Positions 57,087-64,000 of a stretch of 64,000 bases of DNA are shown one piece after another. Origin of the DNA: Aralia elata (taxonomy: Eukaryota > Streptophyta > Magnoliopsida > Apiales > Araliaceae). The stretch covers positions 40,375,533 through 40,439,532 of the forward strand of contig CM068380.1 of NCBI GenBank assembly GCA_034770075.1, given 5' to 3'. The notes beneath the pieces were generated by a model, which was given only the letters and a program-made list of their open reading frames with translations, did not search any database and had not been told where the DNA came from. The position numbers were made by a program, and so were the translations under genes. Every line of letters begins with the position of its first letter. The stretch's first letter is position 1.

Positions 57087-59288
57087 TGTAGACACTCAAA
57101 TTTTGCACTTCGTGTACTAACCCTGACAAGAGGGCAAAATCGTCAATTAACCCAGCCTACGAGAACGAAAGGTGGACACAAGTACGAACACTCAAAGCCA
57201 CCATGACGAATTGCGATCAAAGCCGACACGACAACAAGCGGATATCAGGAATCGACTATTGGCCACTACGCTTACCTGCTCACTGGTGAGCTAGTAAGGG
57301 TCGGGGGGCAGCGCCCCTGGAAACCAAGCTCTAAATACAAATCCTGTGTCGTGTCGCAGCCATTCGAAACGAGCATTCCTGGATGACCTGACACATTTCC
57401 CAGCGGTGCCCGGACTGCAAAATACAAGCCTTTCAGCGAAAACTAACAGTACGACACGAGAATCGAGGTGCGGTACGAAAATTGAGAAAATCACCCAACC
57501 AGCCGCAGATCAATCTGCGGCCAATGATGGGACGTCTGACGACACGGCACTCGAGCGTGGCATGGGGGAAATGAGGATCGGTGCGGGGGAACCGAGGCTA
57601 GCCGCAGATCAATCTGCGGCTGCCCTTGGTAGCCTTTATTAGTGCAGTTCTTTATTTTGCATACAGAAGAAGAGGCAGAAGGAAAAAGAAAAAAATAGAG
57701 GAAGAAACAGCAGCAATCAACAGCGGGAGAAGAGAGAAAAGAGAGAAAAAAGTGAGGAGTTATACCCTTTTGTTAGATTGTACCACACACACTTTCTACT
57801 CTATTCAATATACGAATTTATACACATCGTGGTGTCATTTGCAAGGTGAAAAGACATTTTTTATAGCATTTTTTGTTATATTATTTTGTTAAACTTTTAT
57901 CATTCGGGCTATATTAAATGTAGTTTTTCTTGTATATTATTGAGGATACATGGATTAAGGACTATTAGTGAGGGTTCCAACGGAACAAAATTCTTCCTAA
58001 TGGCCCGATGATATCCATTCGGTGATTTTTAGCTCGTTATGATAATGTTTTATGCGTAGTGTATTTAGATTGCTATTTTAGGATATTGTGGTGTGCGAGG
58101 CAACCCGGTGTTGTTTAATTTTTGTAGTATCCATTTTGTGGGTGTGTAGCAATTTTGGATGTGAGCCTAAGAATGCGACCCCGTGGTCCAAATCCGATGA
58201 TGGACATTTTTTGGGTGTATGTAATAGGACCGATGTACCCTTTATTGTAAATATGTAATTGTCGGGCCTTAAAACGATATCAAGTTGAAAATCGGGTTTA
58301 AGGCCCCGTAATAGTGAAGTATGCGATTGTGGGCATTTGGGGTTGTTTTGATGGCTTACATGCCCATGAATGCCCCCACGCATTTTAATGCTTGATTTGA
58401 TTTACGACACAAAAATTGATTTCAAAGTTAAACGATGAAGATTTCCATAAAATCAATCAAATTAGGTTATTAGCATCACGAGGCTTAAAATTGGAAATGC
58501 TAATGAATGTCGATTCCTGTTTAAACGAGAAGGCTAAAGAAAAATCGTGTTCAAACATCACAAAAAAATAGTTTTATAAAAAATAAATAACGTTTTATTA
58601 AACCTTTGGGCATAGGGTTAAAGAGATCCTAGAAATTGCCGTCACTTTATTTACGAAAGCAACGTATAGGTCTCGATTCCTATTCTGACGAAGGTTTAAA
58701 AACTCTTGTTTTGCCAAAACGACACCTAATGAAAAATCTCACAGCTTTTGACAATTAAAATCAAACCTTTCTCATAAAAAATAAAGCTTTCTCGTATAAG
58801 CCGAAGGACATTCTAAAACATTTTTAAATTAAAACACGACTTTTCATAAAAAACCAAATGGTTTTTTTCACGCAAACTGACCACAACATTCACATAGGCA
58901 CATACGCGCACACACACACATTTCAAGAATTTAAAGGATAGGAAGAGCATCAAGATTACGGTAACCGTGTTTCACGGACGTCGGGGGGTGCCTAACACCA
59001 TCCCCTCACTTAAGCAAGCCCCCGAACTCTATGAATCTCGGTTTGCAAACCAATTAAGTCGGAGTCACATATGAGCCAGCGATTTACGAAAACGAAACTC
59101 GGATGAGTTGGTACATCCATTTCAAATATACCAACTGGCGACTCTGGTCAATTGGCTCATTATAAAAAATAATTTTTCAAAACCCCATCGACATTTGTGC
59201 CGACCTTTTCCAAAACATCATCTAATAAAAAGGCAAAAATTAGAAAGGGTAATAATTAGCATCAGAAGCGATTTTCCCGGCGTCGACA
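57087..59288 (+). repeat. 3' LTR of the Tat element
   Basis: It starts TGTAGACACTCAAATTTTGC and ends CCCGGCGTCGACA, 2202 bp, and is followed by the target copy TTCTC. It has only two dyads where the 5' LTR has the five-unit array, which explains most of the length difference. Confidence 0.9.
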
Positions 59289-59443
59289 TTCTCCAATTTA
59301 AAAATTCACCATCAAGATTTTATCAACTGTAACACAAATGGTTATAATCATGTCAATCAACAGTTCCGCTTTATACCCAAGTCAAGGAGAACTTTTACCA
59401 CGTGTCCTTACCACACAAGCTAAATACACTCAATAGTCATATT

Positions 59444-59612
59444 GTCTTTGCACTAAGGCCAAAGACATTCAACTGTAACACAAATGGTCATGATCATGCC
59501 AATCAACAGTTTCTCTTTGCACCCAAACCAAAGAGAACTTTCACTGTGTGTCCTTGCCACACAGGCTAAAGACACTCAACAATTATATTGTCTTTGCACC
59601 CAGACCAAAGAC
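59444..59612 (-). repeat. Three stem-loop repeats in the old LTR
   Basis: Stems are GTCTTTG/CAAAGAC (59444-59466), TTCTCTTTG/CAAAGAGAA (59511-59537) and GTCTTTG/CAAAGAC (59590-59612), each with a 9-base loop. The outer pair changes from G-C to C-G while pairing is kept. Confidence 0.7.
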
Positions 59613-60524
59613 ATTCACAACAACTTGAGTCCTGATGATTAGTACAAATAACAATGAATTAAAAGATGAACAAAAATAATAACAATAATAAGATAAAAAA
59701 TAAGCATTAGAGATTTGTAATTTAATTTGTCTAGAGTCTAATAATGTCCAAATTGTCAACACGATATCCAAAATATCGATTCGAGTTCAAGAATAATATA
59801 TAAGGTTCACAGTTCAAATATAATAGTTAAAATTCAATAGGAAAGTTCAGGTCAAAAGATATTAAATGAAGCACCAACTATTAAGGAAATTCTAATCATT
59901 TCAGGAATTTTCACCGTTTAATGATAAGACTATAGAAACGAATAATAATTTCTTACCATAAATTTAAGAGTGTGAAAGAAATATCACTTGCCTTAGCATG
60001 TGATTAGATACTACTTTCTATGTAGTTGATCAACCTATATGTATATTTATAATTTAATTAGTAACTAACACATATAAGTTTCATGGTGTACACTAACTCG
60101 TATATTATGAAATCATCAAAGTGACTTGATAGTATAAATTTGTGTAGTGTACAAAATAGAGTAGAATAAACTTCAAAATAGTTTTTGAAGGAATAAAATA
60201 ATATTTCAAAACAATCTTCCAAAGGAAGCTTTTCAAAATGAATCTTCTAAAGGAAGAGTTTTCTAAAGTAAGAGTTGTAAACACTGTGTGATGTGTGGGG
60301 GTGCTTGTGCAACTTTTATAGAAAAATTCACCTGAACAATTCTTCCACTCTTACTAATATTCACCAATACTTAAGGTAGCCTTAGCACACTCAGAAAGAA
60401 ACTTACACTAAGCAATTTTTAGAGAGTGGAAGGAAGGATAAACAAGAAAGTTATGAAACTCCTTATGCTAAGCCCCCCTATTTATAGCCAAAACTTAACC
60501 AACATCTACCACACATTAATTAAC

Positions 60525-60807
60525 CACACTTTTCACATTTTAAGATTATCTTTAATTTATATCATTTATCAATTATCCACACTTTTCACATTTCAAGATT
60601 ATCTTTAATCTACACTATTCATCAATTATCTACACTTTTGACATTTCAAGATTATCTTTAATCTACCATATATTAAGTATCCACATTTTTCATATTTTAA
60701 GATTATCTTTAATCTACCACATATTAATTATCTACATTTTTCACATTTCAAGATTACCTTTAATCTAACACATTAATTATCCACATTTTTTACATTTCAA
60801 GATTACA
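60525..60807. repeat. Tandem array of about 50-54 bp units at the old LTR edge
   Basis: Five to six units share CACATTTCAAGATTATCTTT and AATCTACCACATATTAATTA, with substitutions. It is upstream of the TATA box in the direction of transcription. Confidence 0.85.
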
Positions 60808-61159
60808 TCTTGTTATTTCGCAAAGGCACAAGAAGATTTAGAAATGGGGGTTTGAATAGATCTTTAAAACATTTTGTTTTAAATGAAATATTAACAGATA
60901 ATTAATTAAACAAATTTAATTACTTATGCACAGCAGAATATTAGTTTGAAAACTCCTTTAAATATTTGAGGAGAATTTCAACTCTGAATTTAGTCTTTGT
61001 GGAATTAAGTCACAAACAATGATAGAAATTAATTGCAAAAATGTAAATGTTGGAAAGTAAATGACACAAGAAATTTTTAAGTGGTTCGGAGTATAACTGA
61101 CTCCTAGTCCACTCTTCTACTCTACGTGTAGGAAATCCACTAAGGATGCAGGGGTGATC
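60808..61159. other. Repeat flank, possibly a copia SIRE-type LTR, left part
   Basis: The words GAAATGGGGGTTTGAATAG and AAGTGGTTCGGAGTATAAC resemble long copia LTRs of the SIRE/Maximus type. It is interrupted at 61159 by the solo LTR and seems to resume at 63561. No coding region is seen, and the assignment is weak. Confidence 0.35.
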
Positions 61160-62382
61160 TGTGATGCCCCCAAATCTCTACACTCCCCTGTAGCAGACCT
61201 GGTGCTCACGTGAAGCTAAACAACTATAAATATTCAATAAAATATGACTTCTATCTATCCAAGGTTCACAGTATCCCATAACAGGTACTAGTTCCGGCCA
61301 GAACGTTGTCTGTGTTTGGATACCCTCACTTGGATGTATAAATTCATATCTAATGAATACCTCTTTCATATTTATATTCCCTATCTATCTGACATTCACA
61401 GTATTAATGATAAGATCATCCATAGAACTGAGGGGCACATTCTGGTAAAGATGGCACCTTACCGGCGCTCATTAAGTGTAACCACAGAACTTATAGGACT
61501 TTTAATATCATTTAAATACCCTCATTCAGATGTATAGTTCGTATAGATACTGTATTTACCTAGTACAACTATGCTAAAGAAAATAAAGATCAGAGTATAA
61601 CGCAATCGATGAAATAAAGTATGATAATATATTACATATCATTTGGTTCGATTACATTGTTCTCAGTACTAAGTTATTACAACAACAAGTCTTTAAAAGA
61701 CTTAAAATATTCAACAACAGAAATAAAACTTAATAAGCATGACTTTTCCCCTTATCAGTCCCAGACGTGCCAGGGATATCATTTAAAGCTGCAAAAGAAG
61801 ATATGCGCAAGAATGAGCTATAAATGCTCAGCAAGTTCATTTGAATATGTAAACACCATGTGTTTGATTTGAAAGATGTCAATGATGTATACTGAAGGTT
61901 CTGTACATGAACCATATATTTCATTTAGTTCTATCAGTCTTTAATGACTTGGAACCATTTGAGTTTTGGATATCTGGTAGGGGATCAGCCTCACCAATAT
62001 CCTAGGAGTATGCATATCATCCTACCATTTGTGGTGAATATATAATCGACATTTATTGGCCTTCCTATGAAGGCATTTCCATTTTCTCAGTATAAGATAT
62101 CTTACCAAACAATTTGGTTTGACACAACAATTTATGCTCGAATAAACAATATATGAATAATGATTCATTTCTTAAGTTATGCTGAACAAGAAGCAATAAC
62201 TTCACAATAATTGATAGCAAGATGTATAATACTTGCTTAAATATAACAAAGTTGGGAGACTTGCCTCGTATATCTTTTACAGTTAATATAACGGTTTAAA
62301 CGTTCGTCATAATTCCTACACGATTATAAATTTATGTAAACAATTAAGCATTTAACGATTAAATCTTTTAAGTTTTATTTCG

Positions 62383-62765
62383 GGTATCATAACCGCATAT
62401 AAATAAGACTTCTTTTACAATATATGAAATAATTTTAGCATTATAACTACTTACATAATGCATATTTTTCAATTATATTTAAAATAAATTGAGCATTATA
62501 ACTACTTATAAAAGGAATATTCGGCTATTAGATTTGAGAAAATTTCAGCATTATAACTGCTTATAAAATGAATATTTTAACTAAATAGTTGAAGAAATTC
62601 GGATATAGTAACTGCTTATAAAAGTATATTTTCTAATATATAAGAGAAATAAATTGGACATTATAACTGCTTGTAAATAGGACTTTTGTACTATATACTT
62701 AAAAAATAATTTGGGCATTATAACTGCTTATAAAAGTATATTTTTACTAAATATATAAAGAAGAA
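62383..62765. repeat. Tandem array of about 55-60 bp units in the solo LTR
   Basis: Six or seven units begin GCATTATAACTGCTTATAAA or close variants and differ in their AT-rich tails. Confidence 0.8.
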
Positions 62766-62946
62766 TGAAAATAATAACCACTAGAGTAATACCTCTTGTA
62801 GTTGCTAGCTTTACTTCCAATCACGGAGCGCTTCGATGCTTAGAATGTAATTTTTATCTCACAATATCTCTCAAAATATAAATGTAGAGTGTTTTTGCTC
62901 TTGAACTGCTTTTGAAAAGTAGTAAGGAATGAATGAACTGAGCTTG

Positions 62947-62956
62947 CTATTTATAG
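62947..62956 (-). promoter_or_regulatory. TATA box of the solo LTR
   Basis: The minus strand reads CTATAAATAG. The 16-bp minisatellite lies just upstream of it in the direction of transcription. Confidence 0.55.
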
Positions 62957-63072
62957 AAACACCAAGTTTCGCTAATTGCACGTTAGGGGCTCGGCTTATT
63001 ACACTTTGATACCTAGGTTAATTACACTTTAGTACCTAGCAAATTCTTAGAATATTCTTCTAAGCTCCTCAA

Positions 63073-63262
63073 TAAGCACGACAATGCGTAAGCACGTCAA
63101 AGCGTAAGCACGACAAAGCGTAAGCGCGACAATGCGTAAGCACGTCAAAGCATAAGCACGACAATGCGTAAGCACGTCAAAGCGTAAGCATGACAATGCG
63201 TAAGCATGTTAAAGCGTAAGCACGACAATGCGTAAGCACGACAATGCATAAGCACGTCAAAA
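63073..63262. repeat. 16-bp minisatellite in the solo LTR
   Basis: About 12 tandem units of TAAGCACGACAATGCG alternate with TAAGCACGTCAAAGCG. Confidence 0.9.
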
Positions 63263-63560
63263 ACAAATATACCAACAAGTTCATTAGCCAAAAAAAATAT
63301 TTTTAAGCACGACGTGTCAAGCATGACGTTTTTCGGAGAAAAATTTTATTTGACCTAATTCATCGTTTACACTATAAAATCACAAAACACTTGCTTCAAA
63401 ATATCATTTGGATCTTTATTTAAGCACATATGATACAAAATTTGAATCTCATTGGGGTTTAAGATTTTAAACTTCTCGATACCTAGTTTTAGGTCACTAA
63501 ATTAACCTCTAACCATATATGATCGTATTTATAAGCCTCATAAATATTCAGGGTATTACA

Positions 63561-64000
63561 TAATCACTAAGATCTATTACAATGTTGAATTACTTAGATT
63601 ACTTCAAGTTACTCAGACTTGGCAAAGGTCACTAAGACTAGGTCACTCAGACCAGTTCACTACAAACTCTTCAAGTCACTTAAACTTGGTAACAAGAGTT
63701 CACTTAGACCAGCGAATCATTATAAAAGTGGTGATTTCTGAGATGTTACTAAGTTGCGTTGAGCTTGGCTTCTTAAGGACTTATAGCAGAACAAATTGTT
63801 CTTAATTTTGTAGAGTTGAGCTTTCTTGGAGATTGGGCAGCAATCAGCTTGAAGTTCGTGATTCATACTATTTGATTGAATCTTCATGCCCTTTTATAGA
63901 CAGCCTCGAGATTTTCCTATTGAAAAGTTGTCGTTGTGCATTTAATGCTCGGATCCTAGAAGATCTTTGATGTTGACTTTTAAAGAGGATGTGTCAGTGT
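63561..64000. other. Repeat flank, possibly a copia SIRE-type LTR, right part
   Basis: No gene is visible. GACTAGGTCACTCAGACC-type repeats and CCCTTTTATAGACAGCC would fit a long copia LTR. The identification is tentative. Confidence 0.3.

Larger units (their letters stand above)
28482..59288 (+). mobile_element. Tat-clade Ty3/gypsy element (Ogre/Retand-like) with nested Athila A3
   Basis: The two LTRs (28482-30769 and 57087-59288) are flanked by the perfect 5-bp duplication TTCTC (28477-28481 and 59289-59293). Without the nested A3 element the length is about 18.3 kb. The sense strand carries gag, protease, reverse transcriptase, RNase H, a second archaeal-type RNase H and integrase. The dual RNase H defines the Tat clade. 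A long region between integrase and the 3' LTR carries antisense genes and a tandem-repeat array, also typical of Tat elements. The sense genes are heavily mutated, so this copy is not autonomous. Confidence 0.9.
59289..60807 (-). repeat. Old gypsy LTR, right part (continued from 28481)
   Basis: It continues the LTR cut by the Tat element. It contains three stem-loop repeats (59444-59612), a TATA box for minus-strand transcription (CTATAAATAG, 60478-60487) and a tandem array of about 50-54 bp units running to the end (60525-60807). The end GATTACA resembles the CTTACA and ATTACA ends of its relatives. No internal region or second LTR was found. Confidence 0.7.
61160..63560 (-). repeat. Solo gypsy LTR of 2.4 kb
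   Basis: It starts TGTGATGCCCCCAAATC and ends GGGTATTACA, the same end style as the Tekay-like LTR. The flanks are TGATC (61155-61159) and TAATC (63561-63565), a 5-bp duplication with one mismatch. A TATA box for minus-strand transcription is at 62947-62956. There is no internal region, so it probably arose by recombination between two LTRs. Short open frames inside it are not called genes. Confidence 0.75.

Noticed and set aside
28075..60807. Target duplication for the old gypsy LTR
   Set aside because: The flanks TTTAA and TCTTG do not match and the left terminus is not clean.

Overview
The window is nuclear DNA from a flowering plant, most likely a eudicot. It is AT-rich and dominated by nested LTR retrotransposons, with GT-AG introns, TATA boxes of the CTATAAATAG type, and plant tRNA primer sites. 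The only host gene I can support is a four-exon minus-strand gene for mitochondrial ribosomal protein uL15m (22865-27650). Apart from that gene and its short flanks, nearly everything recognisable is transposon.

Left cluster (1-21797), all on the minus strand and nested. A Ty1/copia fragment (20257-21797) was interrupted by an Athila-type Ty3/gypsy element, A2 (17191-20256). A2 was interrupted by a second Athila-type element, A1 (13120-17190 plus 1-2783, running off the left edge). A1 in turn holds a Tekay-like chromovirus (2784-13119) in its gag and a probable copia LTR (about 14529-16312) in its own LTR. Both A1 and A2 lack reverse transcriptase and integrase and are joined at a similar place, so they look like pol-deleted, non-autonomous forms.

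Middle (21798-28074). uL15m has a 3.3-kb first intron that carries a 132-bp MITE with a perfect 8-bp target duplication, an AT microsatellite and a tandem copy of the exon 1 splice-donor region.

Right cluster (28075-64000). A Tat-clade (Ogre/Retand-like) element on the plus strand (28482-59288, duplication TTCTC) is inserted in an older gypsy LTR (28075-28481 and 59289-60807). A complete 12.5-kb Athila element, A3 (38272-50800, duplication TGTTT), sits inside the last codons of the Tat integrase. Beyond 60808 lies a weakly identified repeat of possible copia SIRE type, broken by a 2.4-kb solo gypsy LTR (61160-63560).

The Tat element is the most interesting part. Its sense genes run gag, zinc knuckle, protease, G-patch, a probable spliced intron, reverse transcriptase, RNase H, a second archaeal-type RNase H and integrase, and they carry about 14 in-frame stops and 4 frameshifts. 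On the opposite strand, between integrase and the 3' LTR, lie two head-to-tail genes: a plant-mobile-domain gene with two clean GT-AG introns (53225-55186) and a DUF7745-like gene with a coiled-coil tail (51372-53018). Together they have only three in-frame stops and no frameshift that I could see. An 18-bp dyad, CCGCAGATCAATCTGCGG, recurs in both LTRs and upstream of the antisense genes. All identifications come from reading motifs by eye; no database search was run.
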